64,000 bases of DNA from Pontiellaceae bacterium B12219 (lineage in GTDB: Bacteria > Verrucomicrobiota > Kiritimatiellia > Kiritimatiellales > Pontiellaceae), in assembly GCA_029432795.1 (NCBI GenBank), contig JARNMJ010000001.1, positions 62,001-126,000 on the forward strand, read 5' to 3'. A program made the position numbers and the translations under genes. Each line of letters begins with the position of its first letter. Within the stretch, counting starts at the first letter, position 1. Below are positions 43,343-51,860 of this stretch, in pieces. Below the pieces are notes generated by a model. The model worked only from the letters and a program-made list of their open reading frames with translations, ran no database searches and was not told where the DNA came from.

Positions 43343-44553
43343 ACGCCGTAATCTTATATTCGATCCCGTGTGCGATGCTCCTGCTTTCGTTATCCGCAAA
43401 AGCAGAGGAACTTGATTTGGATCTGCTGATGCAGCAGTCGGAAATTAAGCAGTCGGTTCGCGCCCGTTCCGAGAGCACGCTGCTGGAATCATCGGTGGCC
43501 TTGGAGCAGGTCCGGGCGCAGGCGAAAGGTCGCTCGGATTATGGGCTCGAATTCCGCCCGCGCATCAGTGACAGCAATGTGGGAGCCGCGCTCCGCATCT
43601 ACCTGCCATCGAGCTGGAATAAGTCCGCCCTGCAGCAGCAGCTTGCGCTGGTTGCCCAAACGGAGCAGTTGCGGGTGGCGGCGCTGGAATGGGTGGAATT
43701 GATGGAGGTATATCGCCTGTTTTGCGAATACCGGTTGTGTAAGGCACAGGATGCACTGCTGGCGGATGAACGTGAGTTTCTCGAACCCTATCTGGAACAG
43801 GCGAATGAAGCGGTTGCTTTGAATCGATTGAAAGTGACCGAACGCGCAAAGCTCTACAGCCACTGTCTGGACCTGATTAACAATCAGGAAAAAGTACGTG
43901 CGGATCAGCTCGATGTGGAAAAACAACTTCTCTTTTTAGTTGGCGCTGAAGCGGATCTTGATGCAATGGCTGAAATCGCCAAAGTGGAAATGCCATCGGA
44001 AATGGAGTTCGCAACGTTGATGCAGCAGGCCCTGAAAAACCGCAGCGATTACCGTCAATTTCAGATGAATGCGCAGGCATTGGATGCCGCTGCGCAGGTG
44101 GCGCGTAAAGAAGAAGGATTCCGACTTAAATATATCCAGCCCGACTATCAGGTTGATTATAACGATGGCGAAAGTTCCTTTGGTCTGACTGCATCCATTG
44201 TTTTGCCGTGGGGCACTAAAAACCCGGACATTCAGGTGTATCAGCATCAGCGCGAGCTGGAATTTGCCAATATGAATCTATATCAAACGCAGATTGCGGA
44301 CCGGCTGCGGGTGTTGTTGAAAACCGCCGAGGCCTATTACACACAGTCTAATACGCGCGACGAAATCATTGAGCCGTTGCTGGCGCAGCTTGCGCTCGAT
44401 ATGAAGGATATTGATACCGGGCGTTTGGCGGAACTTCGCGATCTCATTGAAATCCGGGAACGGATCCTGGACGCATCGCTGCAAACCGCCGAAGCCACGG
44501 CCCGTAATGAAGAAATTGCCGTGGATCTCGTCGCGGAGCTGGGGTCGTTCTGA
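43339..44553 (+). CDS. TolC-like outer-membrane channel protein
   Basis: A 404-residue protein. The start at 43339 overlaps the adaptor stop (ATGA). A signal peptide (MNAVILYSIPCAMLLLSLSAKA) is followed by long coiled-coil helices and two beta segments, GLEFRPRISDSNVGAALRIYLP and SSFGLTASIVLPWG, typical of the OEP/TolC fold. It is somewhat shorter than TolC. It ends the VTC operon; the next genes are convergent. Confidence 0.87.
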   Translation: MNAVILYSIPCAMLLLSLSAKAEELDLDLLMQQSEIKQSVRARSESTLLESSVALEQVRAQAKGRSDYGLEFRPRISDSNVGAALRIYLPSSWNKSALQQQLALVAQTEQLRVAALEWVELMEVYRLFCEYRLCKAQDALLADEREFLEPYLEQANEAVALNRLKVTERAKLYSHCLDLINNQEKVRADQLDVEKQLLFLVGAEADLDAMAEIAKVEMPSEMEFATLMQQALKNRSDYRQFQMNAQALDAAAQVARKEEGFRLKYIQPDYQVDYNDGESSFGLTASIVLPWGTKNPDIQVYQHQRELEFANMNLYQTQIADRLRVLLKTAEAYYTQSNTRDEIIEPLLAQLALDMKDIDTGRLAELRDLIEIRERILDASLQTAEATARNEEIAVDLVAELGSF

Positions 44554-45258
44554 TTAAATCAGCGATAGTTCGAGTCTATGTTTTCGCTTTTTCCAGTCGG
44601 GCATGGATTTTTCAAGAAGGGTGTAAAAGGCTGGGCTGTGGTTGTGGTGCTGCAGATGACACAGCTCATGAGTTACGACGTAATCAATACATGCTGCAGG
44701 AGCGCGAATCAGGTCAATATTCAGTGTTAACCGACCGTTTTCGGAAAGACTGCCCCAGCGGGTTTTCATTCGTTTGATAACCAGCATGGGTTTATTCAGT
44801 CCCATTCTTTCAAATTTAGGCCAGCAGCGCTCGAACGCCTCGGTGAATTTTATCTGAGCCTTTTCGGTGTACCATTGATCCAGCAGGGATTGGGTGATTT
44901 GAGGTGTGGGAGAACCGTTGACAGATATCCGGAAATATCCGCGAACCAGCTTAACACTGCATTCCCCGGCCTGAAGAATTTTAAGCCGATACTGGCGGCC
45001 CAAATAGAGATGTGTTTCTCCTCCTATATATTTTCTTGGCGGAGTTCGCGGCTCAAACTGCTGGAAATAGTCCAACTGACGAACAATCCAGCGCCCTTTT
45101 CGTTGCACTCTTCGGGCAACCTCTTCCGGTTGGATTCCATTCGGAGCTTTAACCCGGATGCGTTGATCGGGGTAAACTTCGATCTGAAGCGTTTTCCGTG
45201 GCGACTGAATCACTTCAAATTTCAGGAGTCGGCGACCATATTTTAGCTGATACTGCAT
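44554..45258 (-). CDS. YgjP/SprT-like metalloprotein
   Basis: A 234-residue DUF45 protein with the metal motif VVTHELCHLQHHNHSPAFY near residue 190 and MKTRWGSLSENGRLTLNIDLI before it. The start at 45258 is four bases after the hsdR stop, so it is the last gene of the locus 2 operon. YgjP genes next to hsdR are frequent in bacteria. A protease function is usually assumed but unproven. Confidence 0.9.
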   Translation of the reverse strand: MQYQLKYGRRLLKFEVIQSPRKTLQIEVYPDQRIRVKAPNGIQPEEVARRVQRKGRWIVRQLDYFQQFEPRTPPRKYIGGETHLYLGRQYRLKILQAGECSVKLVRGYFRISVNGSPTPQITQSLLDQWYTEKAQIKFTEAFERCWPKFERMGLNKPMLVIKRMKTRWGSLSENGRLTLNIDLIRAPAACIDYVVTHELCHLQHHNHSPAFYTLLEKSMPDWKKRKHRLELSLI

Positions 45259-45262
45259 GGTT

Positions 45263-48200
45263 CTATTTTCCGGAGCGGCTGCGGGCAATGCGCATGGTGC
45301 TTTTGATCAACTCGTCCATTTGTTCCAGCGTGAGATCTATACTCTTAGTGTCACGGACTTCATCAAAGAGATAATCATCAATTTCATTGATAGCCTGTTT
45401 CTGGGCATCCTCATCCTCCCAGAAATGAACCAGGGTCAGATGGGGAGCCAGTATTTTATGGATGGCCGAGGCGGTTTCGGCAGCCAGCTCTTCATTGGTT
45501 TCACCGAAGAGCGGTTTAATGATTCCGAAGTAGGCCATGGCATCAGCATTTCCGGTTAAGGCCGCTGGAATATCATCATGGTGCTTGGTTACAATCCTGT
45601 TGCGGATATCGGAGACTTTTTCCAGATATTCCTGACCGGAAATCAGCTTGGCGCGAAATTCATCAATCGCATCCTGAATCAGCTTGGAAAATTTTGAGTA
45701 GAAAGCCGGATCTTCATCCATTTTTTCCGTAATGACCTTTTTGGTCGCATGGGCAATGGCATCGGCCTTGGCTCCGTCCGGTTTTTTGGTCGTGTAAACG
45801 CCCATATCTTCTTTCACTGCGCCAAAGCTTGCATCGTCGAAGATGTTGACCGGTTTATTCAGCTGAATGGCTTCATTCGCCTGAATATGCGTATCCAGCA
45901 ACTTTTTAATTTTCGGTTCATAATCCCGGTAGTCGATGGATTCGGCATAACGCAGCTTTACCGAAGCGCGGAGTTTGTGAAACCGCTTTAAATCGGTTTT
46001 ATACTGCTCCAGTTTCTGATCTGAAATTTCGGTCACAAACCGTTCGCTGGAGAGAGCGATACCTAGTGTTTTGCTGAAGTCCGTAAGACGGCTGTAAAAA
46101 TCATCACGGATATCGTCGTCAGCCAAGAGCTGTTCGTAGGCCTCTTCATCATAGGCGTTTTTCACTTCTTTGAAGAGATCCCATAAATCCGAGTAGCGCT
46201 GTGGCAACTGGTCAATTTGGGATTGGATGGAGGTCAGGGTTCCTGCCAGATCATTTTCATCAAATCCTTCAAAGGCATCATACATTGTAAGTGCATTATC
46301 CAGTTCACCAAGCAAACCGACATAATCGACCACATACCCAAAGTCCTTGTCATCATGAATTCGGTTCACTCGGGCAATGGCCTGAAGGAGGGTGTGTTCC
46401 TTCAAGGATTTGCAGAGATAAATAACCGCATTGTTCGGGGCATCAAAGCCTGTGAGCAGTTTGCTGACGACGATCAGGATTTCCGGATCTTCACCGAATT
46501 TAAACTGGTTGATGACCTGTTTGTTGTATTCCTCCTCGCTGCCGTAGCGGGACATCATCTTGTTCCAGAAGCGGATCACTTCATCCGTCGGTTCATCATC
46601 TGTTTCTTCATAGCCTTCGCGGGCATCGGGGCCGCTGATGATCACCTCGCATGAAACGGTGTCCAGCTCATTCAGGAAATCACGGTACTGCATCGCAACC
46701 GCCTTGCTGGGGGCAACCAGCTGTGCCTTAAAGCCGGTTCCCTGCCAGGTTTTACGGTAATGCTCGCTGATGTCGTAGGCGCGCATATACACGACCTGTT
46801 CAGTTTTGTTCAGCATTTCCGCACGGGCATATTTCTTTTTCAGGTCGGCCTGTTGTTCCCGGGTCAGACCCTTGGTATGGCGGTCAAACCAGAGGTCAAT
46901 CGCGGCTTCGTTCTGCTCCATTTCCACCAAACGGCCTTCATAGAGCAGGGGAACCACTGCGCCGTCCTCTACTGCCTGGCCAATAGAATAATGCGGTTCA
47001 ATCAGTCCGCCGAATTTAACGAAATTGTTTTTTTCCTCTTTCATTAGCGGGGTGCCGGTAAATCCGATATAGCAGGCTTTCGGGAACATTTGGCGCATGC
47101 GGGCGGAAAAGGAACCGAACTGAGTGCGGTGGCTTTCATCCACCAGAACGAAGATATTCGGCGAATCGTCCTGGAACGACCGCACTTTCATCGCCTTGTC
47201 AAATTTATGGATCAGGGTGGTCACGATGCCCGCCTTGTGGGTAGCCACCAACTCCAGCAGATGACGGCCGGATGATGCACGTTCCGGGTTCAGGCCACAG
47301 GCGGCAAAGGTGTTGCCCAACTGCCGATCCAGATCTTCGCGGTCGGTCACTAACACAATCCGGGGATTGGAAATGTCGGGATCCAGCGCCAGATTGCGTG
47401 CCAGCATCACCATGGTTAATGATTTGCCCGATCCCTGCGTATGCCAGATCACGCCGCCGTTCCGTTGACCTTCACTGTTTTGCTGTTTGATACGCTCCAG
47501 TGCCGACTGGATGACAAAGAACTGCTGGTAACGGGCGATCTTTTTAATTCCGCCGTCAAACACCGTGAATTTAAATACAATCTCCAGTAGTCGTTCCGGT
47601 CGGCACAATGCAAACAACGCTTTATCCTGTTCCGTAACCAGCCGATCTCCCTCACCTTCCAACCCTTGGAAAAACGTCCGAGCCGCCGAAAACTCACCGG
47701 AAAACAATCGGTCTTTATCTTCGTCCGACAGTAAGGTGTTAACAGCAGTTTCAATCGGCAATCGGCAATCATCAATCGGCAATGCCGTCTCTTCTTTCCA
47801 CACGCCCCAAAACTTTTTGCCGGTTCCAACGGTTGCATACTGCGCTTCGTTTTTGCTGACGCCCATCACCAGCTGGGCATAGATAAACAGCTTCGGGATG
47901 AAGTCATCGCTCTGGTTCCGGATCGATTGCGAGATCGCCTGGTCGATTTCAATATCCGGTGCTTTGCACTCGATGACGGCCAGCGGAATGCCGTTTACGA
48001 AAAGAACGATATCCGGGCGGGCGGTTTCCGTGCTGCGGGTGCGCTCCACGCTGAATTCCGGTACCACATGGAAAATGTTGTTTTTCGGGTTTTTCCAGTC
48101 GATGTATTGCAGGTTAAAGCTCTTGGAATCGCCCTCAATCGACTGCTCCAACGCCGTCCCCAGCGTGATTAAATCGTAAATCGCTTCATTGGTTTTCTGC

Positions 48201-48466
48201 AGGCCGTCATATTTAACGTTTTTCAGCTTCTGGATGGCCGATTGGATATTCTCCTCGCTGAAGAGATATTCATTCCCCTTGTAGGCGATGCGATTAATTT
48301 TCTTCAGCTGTTCGCGCAGCGTATTTTCAAGCAGCACATTGCTTTGCTTGCCCTGACGGTCAGCCAATGCATCTGCCGGACTCAGGAATTCATAGCCCGA
48401 GTTGATCAGCGCCTGGAGTGCCGGGATCTGTGAAAGATATTTTTCATTGAAGTGGAAAGGGCTCAT
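45263..48466 (-). CDS. hsdR: Type I restriction enzyme R subunit, locus 2
   Basis: A 1067-residue HsdR of the EcoR124/EcoAI class. The start at 48466 (MSPFHFNEKYL) has GAGGTG upstream. The N-terminal nuclease domain contains RPDIVLFVNGIPLAVIECKAPD (D..ExK, residues ~155-180). Helicase motifs follow: Walker A WHTQGSGKSLTM near residue 344, DESH near 442, GFTGTP, and QAIARVNRIHDDKDFG. The C-terminal helical domain ends SIDLTLEQMDELIKSTMRIA. It pairs with HsdM/HsdS at 51.8-56.7 kb. A perfect TTCCAA palindrome is inside at 47657-47671. Confidence 0.95.
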   Translation of the reverse strand: MSPFHFNEKYLSQIPALQALINSGYEFLSPADALADRQGKQSNVLLENTLREQLKKINRIAYKGNEYLFSEENIQSAIQKLKNVKYDGLQKTNEAIYDLITLGTALEQSIEGDSKSFNLQYIDWKNPKNNIFHVVPEFSVERTRSTETARPDIVLFVNGIPLAVIECKAPDIEIDQAISQSIRNQSDDFIPKLFIYAQLVMGVSKNEAQYATVGTGKKFWGVWKEETALPIDDCRLPIETAVNTLLSDEDKDRLFSGEFSAARTFFQGLEGEGDRLVTEQDKALFALCRPERLLEIVFKFTVFDGGIKKIARYQQFFVIQSALERIKQQNSEGQRNGGVIWHTQGSGKSLTMVMLARNLALDPDISNPRIVLVTDREDLDRQLGNTFAACGLNPERASSGRHLLELVATHKAGIVTTLIHKFDKAMKVRSFQDDSPNIFVLVDESHRTQFGSFSARMRQMFPKACYIGFTGTPLMKEEKNNFVKFGGLIEPHYSIGQAVEDGAVVPLLYEGRLVEMEQNEAAIDLWFDRHTKGLTREQQADLKKKYARAEMLNKTEQVVYMRAYDISEHYRKTWQGTGFKAQLVAPSKAVAMQYRDFLNELDTVSCEVIISGPDAREGYEETDDEPTDEVIRFWNKMMSRYGSEEEYNKQVINQFKFGEDPEILIVVSKLLTGFDAPNNAVIYLCKSLKEHTLLQAIARVNRIHDDKDFGYVVDYVGLLGELDNALTMYDAFEGFDENDLAGTLTSIQSQIDQLPQRYSDLWDLFKEVKNAYDEEAYEQLLADDDIRDDFYSRLTDFSKTLGIALSSERFVTEISDQKLEQYKTDLKRFHKLRASVKLRYAESIDYRDYEPKIKKLLDTHIQANEAIQLNKPVNIFDDASFGAVKEDMGVYTTKKPDGAKADAIAHATKKVITEKMDEDPAFYSKFSKLIQDAIDEFRAKLISGQEYLEKVSDIRNRIVTKHHDDIPAALTGNADAMAYFGIIKPLFGETNEELAAETASAIHKILAPHLTLVHFWEDEDAQKQAINEIDDYLFDEVRDTKSIDLTLEQMDELIKSTMRIARSRSGK
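47657..47671. repeat. Dispersed palindrome TTCCAACCCTTGGAA inside hsdR of locus 2
   Basis: Perfect copy of TTCCAANNNTTGGAA; the same 15-mer follows valS at 62156. Confidence 0.88.
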
Positions 48467-48636
48467 AAACACCTCAGATATTAAACCGCAGATCAGCGCC
48501 AATGGTCGCCAATGCGTCTTGGTTCTTTAATTTATCAGGTTGACAAAACGGGATCATATTATAGCTTCCTTCATAGCGACTGGCACAGTTCGTTCCAAAC
48601 AGCGAGCTATCCTTAACGGGCCGGTCGTTCCTTTTT
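48467..48636 (-). other. 170-bp spacer between the DUF3800 gene and hsdR, with a possible gene remnant
   Basis: On the minus strand a short frame starts MIPFCQPDKLKNQDALATIGADLRFNI and stops just before the hsdR ribosome binding site. It reads openly upstream as well but has no other start. The self-complementary ATAGCTCGCTG and AGCTAT segments could fold in RNA. The 14-mer TGAGGTGTTTATGA at the hsdR start recurs at the start of the fragment gene at 49662. Nothing here is recognised. Confidence 0.35.
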
Positions 48637-49350
48637 TTACGGCCACTCCTGTATTTTTAGATCGGTGCCCTGTTTTAGCGTATTCCATATTTCCAGCCCC
48701 TTTTGCTCCATCCACTTTTCCGGCTCCTCTGTCATTCGATTAAAGCGTCCTGCCAGATAGACCATTACATCAGCCAGCTGAAGCAACCGGCTGTGGTGCG
48801 ATTGGGTGAAATAGATCGTGTCGATCAAACGGTCGATGTTCCGACCAAAATACATCTCGGTGGCTCCCTGCATTTTAAACTGCGAAAAATCCACAATGGA
48901 GCGGGCCACTTCATCTTTTTCATAGTCGCCGAAAACCATTCCGTAATCAGAATTTTTATCCAGGTGGTCGCAGACCCGTTCAAGAAAAAGCATTAAGCCA
49001 AGCCGGTATTCCGGTTCCGGATAGCGGTATTTTGTTTTGTGGCGCTGGACATCGATGGTCACCAGCTGGACAGGAATTTTATGTTCAATCACCACCGATG
49101 CCAGATCTTCAAGCAGTTGGATCCGTTCCGATGCTTTTCGCTTCTTGAATACGCCTTTCCGATGCCACAGCTCTTTGCCATGAATTTCCGTATCCTTGAT
49201 GAGAACCGACGAGCCGAAAAAATTATGCTGAATCCGGGCCAGTACATTTTCCAGCGGCAGCAGCTTTTCTTCCGGAACCATGATCCCGCCGATATGAAAG
49301 AAGGGCGACTCCTCCGAATATTTGTTCTCATCAAAATAGATAAAATGCAT
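48637..49350 (-). CDS. DUF3800 protein
   Basis: A 237-residue protein starting MHFIYFDENKYSEESPFFHIGGIM, with the RNase H-like acidic residues of DUF3800 (YFDE near residue 7, VFGDYEK near 139, LQLADVMVYLAGR near 195). DUF3800 proteins are recurrent in phage-defence regions and prophages. It is part of the minus-strand locus 2 operon, between a Schlafen-like fragment and hsdR. Confidence 0.85.
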   Translation of the reverse strand: MHFIYFDENKYSEESPFFHIGGIMVPEEKLLPLENVLARIQHNFFGSSVLIKDTEIHGKELWHRKGVFKKRKASERIQLLEDLASVVIEHKIPVQLVTIDVQRHKTKYRYPEPEYRLGLMLFLERVCDHLDKNSDYGMVFGDYEKDEVARSIVDFSQFKMQGATEMYFGRNIDRLIDTIYFTQSHHSRLLQLADVMVYLAGRFNRMTEEPEKWMEQKGLEIWNTLKQGTDLKIQEWP

Positions 49351-49362
49351 CGTCCCGTTCCG

Positions 49363-49662
49363 TTATTGAACTGATTGTTGAGAAGGGCTGAAAAAGAAAG
49401 ACCCACCAGAATTGAGCATGCGGGGCAGAGGCTTGGCGGGTATGCTGCTTTTGAAACTATACGAATTTGGTGTGGTGTCAGTTGTGGGTGTGGAGGGACT
49501 TGAACACCCAAATATGGAGCACGAGGGCAAATGTTGCATATTTTGCAACAATTCGCTTCCTGTAGTGAATACCTCCACCGGAGTGGAATATGCAAAATTT
49601 GCATATACTATTTCCGTGCGCCACGACTGCTTCCATTCAATATTCTGGGATTCTTTATTCAT
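49363..49662 (-). pseudogene. Truncated Schlafen/AlbA_2-type gene start fused to unrelated sequence
   Basis: The first 17 residues, MNKESQNIEWKQSWRTE, match the N-terminus of AlbA_2 (Schlafen-type, AAA_4) DNA-binding proteins, which usually continue with YLKWICGFANAQGG. Here homology stops after IV and the rest is non-homologous. The DNA behind it contains two strong palindromes: TGTTGCA/TGCAACA (49532-49550) and ATATGCAAAATTTGCATAT (49588-49606). GAGGTG precedes the ATG. Best read as a decayed defence gene. Confidence 0.6.
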
Positions 49663-49679
49663 AAACACCTCAATGGGTT

Positions 49680-49812
49680 AACCAGGAAAGATACGAAGTA
49701 CACGAAAAGGGCGGGGATATTTTTTAGCCACAAAAAGGCACAAGAATTCACAAAAACAGGTTTTCTTGGAATGCGGGATGGATTTTGGCCGCAAGAGAAC
49801 GCAGAAATCGCA
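49680..49812. repeat. ACACGAAAAGG / CACAAAAAGGCACAAG repeat spacer
   Basis: Intergenic phrases such as AGATACGAAGTACACGAAAA, AGCCACAAAAAGGCACAAGA and AACGCAGAAATCGCAAAG form an imperfect tandem of a ~10-base unit. Similar phrases occur at 4203-4238, 51272-51295, 53000-53027, 54020-54070, 54388-54420, 55606-55638 and 56008-56040. Confidence 0.6.
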
Positions 49813-49835
49813 AAGATGGTATTGAGTGTTCATGC

Positions 49836-51203
49836 TTAAGAGAGGGTTTCTGTGAGTTCAATACGTTGAGGATATTTTGTAAAAATACCAAATGCGTTAT
49901 AACAACTTCGCTGAATTTCGCTGAGGATATTGTCATCCATGGTTCGGTTTCTACGTGCTTCCATGGAATATGTGTGGTCATTGTTGAGACGATCCATTAC
50001 GCCGCTTTGGTCTAAGTCCATTAAAATGAAATACTCATTAACGAAACGAAATATACCGGCTGTTGGTTCTGTTGTAATCGATGATTCCTGCCAAGCCATA
50101 TGTTTGCGTTGGGCACTCATAATATGCTCATAGGTTTTGGGCTGTTTAAGCCGCAACATTACCAAGAAGCAAATGTGGATGAAATGAAGTCTACTGCTTT
50201 GAGGAACAGGTGTATTACTTACGACGGCCATTACACGGTGATGAGCTTGCAATTGTTGGCGGAGAGTCAAGTTGAGTTGTTGGGATAGCTCTCCGAATGT
50301 GTAGGCCGGTGATTCTTTAACCAACCAGTTGTTCATCCATGACTGTTCAGGGTCAAAATCCTGAAAGAGTAAGTCCGCAAATTGGTGTGGATTTGGATTG
50401 GGCAGGGTGAATGTTTCGTCAAAGAAACGCTGGAGATATGTTGCTGCATCAAAGTCATGTCCATACACCGCTTTAATGGAATGTATGAGTTGTCCCGTAT
50501 CCGTAGAGATAATGAACTTGATGCCGTCTACATCGAAGAGATGCTTGATGCGTTCCAATAGTTCGATCGCAAAGGTCGGGCGGCAACGGTCAAGTTCATC
50601 GATGAAAATGAAGATCGGTAGCGGCTGGTTGCCCCCGACCTTTTCAATCAGTGCTTTCAGTTCGGTTGTGAATGTTTGACGCTCCTGTTGTTTCTTAATC
50701 TGCTCTTCGACGAGTGTGCCGCCGAGGTCGATGAGATCCGTTTCTGTCTCGGGAGAAAAAATGTCACAGATATCTTTTGCTCCATCATCCCCGAGTATCT
50801 TGCGGAGGCCTGCCTTGGCTGCTATTCCGCCAAGCCGGAGGGCAATACGACCACCTTTTTTCTTAATACTTTCAATTAATTCCTGATCGTCATTTAGGTA
50901 AGATTGTAATGCCTCTGCACAGGTGCCAAGTAAGGAAGTGAGGGGGTCGTCTTCCGAATCGTTATCCCACGCATTGTATTCAACAACAGGATGTGTGTCT
51001 TTGATCGATGCAGCCCAGCGATTAACAAATAAGGATTTTCCCGTGCCCCATGCTCCGTTTACGTTAAGCACGAAGTTAGAATCATTAGCCTTGAGTGCAT
51101 TCGTTAAAAACTCGGCGTACTGTTCCAGCGTTCCGAAAACATCATTCTCCCAAACGTCGGCGGTGATTAGTGGAGTTTTGTCTCTACGTTTGAATTCAGT
51201 CAT
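49836..51203 (-). CDS. KAP-family P-loop NTPase
   Basis: A 455-residue protein with a KAP domain: Walker A NGAWGTGKSLF near residue 54, Walker B IFIFIDELDRCRP near 199, and the KAP-typical long insert between them. KAP inserts often contain membrane helices; a weak one may be GRIALRLGGIAAKAGL. Prokaryotic KAP NTPases are frequent in defence islands, where they are proposed to act at the membrane. It is transcribed with the locus 2 R-M genes, downstream of the four-helix gene. Confidence 0.88.
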   Translation of the reverse strand: MTEFKRRDKTPLITADVWENDVFGTLEQYAEFLTNALKANDSNFVLNVNGAWGTGKSLFVNRWAASIKDTHPVVEYNAWDNDSEDDPLTSLLGTCAEALQSYLNDDQELIESIKKKGGRIALRLGGIAAKAGLRKILGDDGAKDICDIFSPETETDLIDLGGTLVEEQIKKQQERQTFTTELKALIEKVGGNQPLPIFIFIDELDRCRPTFAIELLERIKHLFDVDGIKFIISTDTGQLIHSIKAVYGHDFDAATYLQRFFDETFTLPNPNPHQFADLLFQDFDPEQSWMNNWLVKESPAYTFGELSQQLNLTLRQQLQAHHRVMAVVSNTPVPQSSRLHFIHICFLVMLRLKQPKTYEHIMSAQRKHMAWQESSITTEPTAGIFRFVNEYFILMDLDQSGVMDRLNNDHTYSMEARRNRTMDDNILSEIQRSCYNAFGIFTKYPQRIELTETLS

Positions 51204-51245
51204 TATTCACATCCTATCGGATGGAGGGGCAGATGTTGTCCGCCC

Positions 51246-51264
51246 GGTCGCACAGCGTGCGACC
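51246..51264. repeat. Hairpin GGTCGCAC/GTGCGACC
   Basis: A perfect 8-bp stem with a three-base loop in the spacer before the KAP gene, flanked by GTCCGCCC and CTCCAGG. No T run, so a terminator is unlikely. Confidence 0.6.
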
Positions 51265-51300
51265 CTCCAGGCCTTTTCGTGTATTTTGTGTTTTTCGTGG

Positions 51301-51402
51301 TTACTCCTCGTTCGCGATATTCACCCGCCAGGTGCCGGTGAGCAGTTTCTGCATAAGGCCGCGCAGGGATTCATTGATCAGTGTACATTGTTCATTGAGC
51401 AT
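51301..51402 (-). pseudogene. Duplicated C-terminal tail of hsdS
   Basis: A 33-codon frame: repeat-derived start MLNEQCTLINES, then LRGLMQKLLTGTWRVNIANEE and stop. The RGLMQKLLTG.WRV part repeats the end of HsdS upstream (RGLMQKLLTGEWRV). Over 38 bases the DNA (51326-51363) is 32/38 identical to 51868-51905. The four-helix gene lies between the two copies. It probably represents the displaced end of hsdS. Confidence 0.85.
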
Positions 51403-51748
51403 TGTTTTTCGCGCTCCTTACGGTTGAAAACAGGATTTTGCCCAATTCATCGGCGTCGGCATGAATGCTGTTAAAAACCTTTTCTTCGATGTATCCGGTA
51501 TCTTTGAGCAGGTTCAGCCAATATTGGGTTTCCAGACATTCCTTGTAGGCAATGGACATTTTTGCGGCGAATTCCGGCTTGGAGATTGCGCCGATGGCTT
51601 CGGAAACATTTGCGCCAATCGAGGTGCCGCAACGCAATAGCTGTTTTGAAAGAACATATTCCTTATGTTCTTTGCAGAGCCATTTGTAGGCCTCCACAAT
51701 CCGAATTGCAAAGGCGTATGCTTTGTCATATGTAACATTGTTTTTCAT
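51392..51748 (-). CDS. Four-helix-bundle protein (S23/Avd-like), copy 2
   Basis: A 118-residue relative of copy 1 in locus 1: YAFAIRIVEAYKWL, YVLSKQLLRCGTSIGANVSEAIGAISKPEFAAKMSIAYKECLETQYWLNLL. Family as for copy 1. It is inserted at the 3' end of hsdS, with a different repeat type (TTCATTGATCACTGAAC and relatives) on each side at 51370-51404 and 51781-51860. Its last codons lie within the downstream repeat. Confidence 0.88.
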   Translation of the reverse strand: MKNNVTYDKAYAFAIRIVEAYKWLCKEHKEYVLSKQLLRCGTSIGANVSEAIGAISKPEFAAKMSIAYKECLETQYWLNLLKDTGYIEEKVFNSIHADADELGKILFSTVRSAKNNAQ

Positions 51749-51780
51749 TGTTATTTACCGCCTTTGCTGGTCTCCCTTTT

Positions 51781-51860
51781 CATTGATCACTGAACACTTC
51801 TTTCATTGATCACTGAACACTTCTTTCATTGATCACTGAACAATGATCATTGTTCAGTGA
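51781..51860. repeat. Tandem 23-bp repeat CATTGATCACTGAACACTTC... plus inverted half
   Basis: Two full 23-base units (51781-51803 and 51804-51826) and a third partial unit (51827-51841), followed by an inverted version TGATCATTGTTCAGTG. The repeat supplies the last ~15 codons of hsdS. A related stretch is on the other side of the four-helix gene (51370-51404). Confidence 0.9.

Noticed and set aside
48540-48566. TTGACA followed by TATTATAG as a plus-strand promoter
   Set aside because: Spacing between the boxes is about 11-14 bases and no plus-strand gene follows.
49478-49505. tRNA-like T-arm on the minus strand (GTGTTCAAGTCCC)
   Set aside because: The five-pair T stem does not form and no acceptor, D or anticodon arm is present.
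51781-51841. CRISPR-like short tandem repeat
   Set aside because: Units are 23 bp with no spacers, so this is a direct tandem repeat, not an array.
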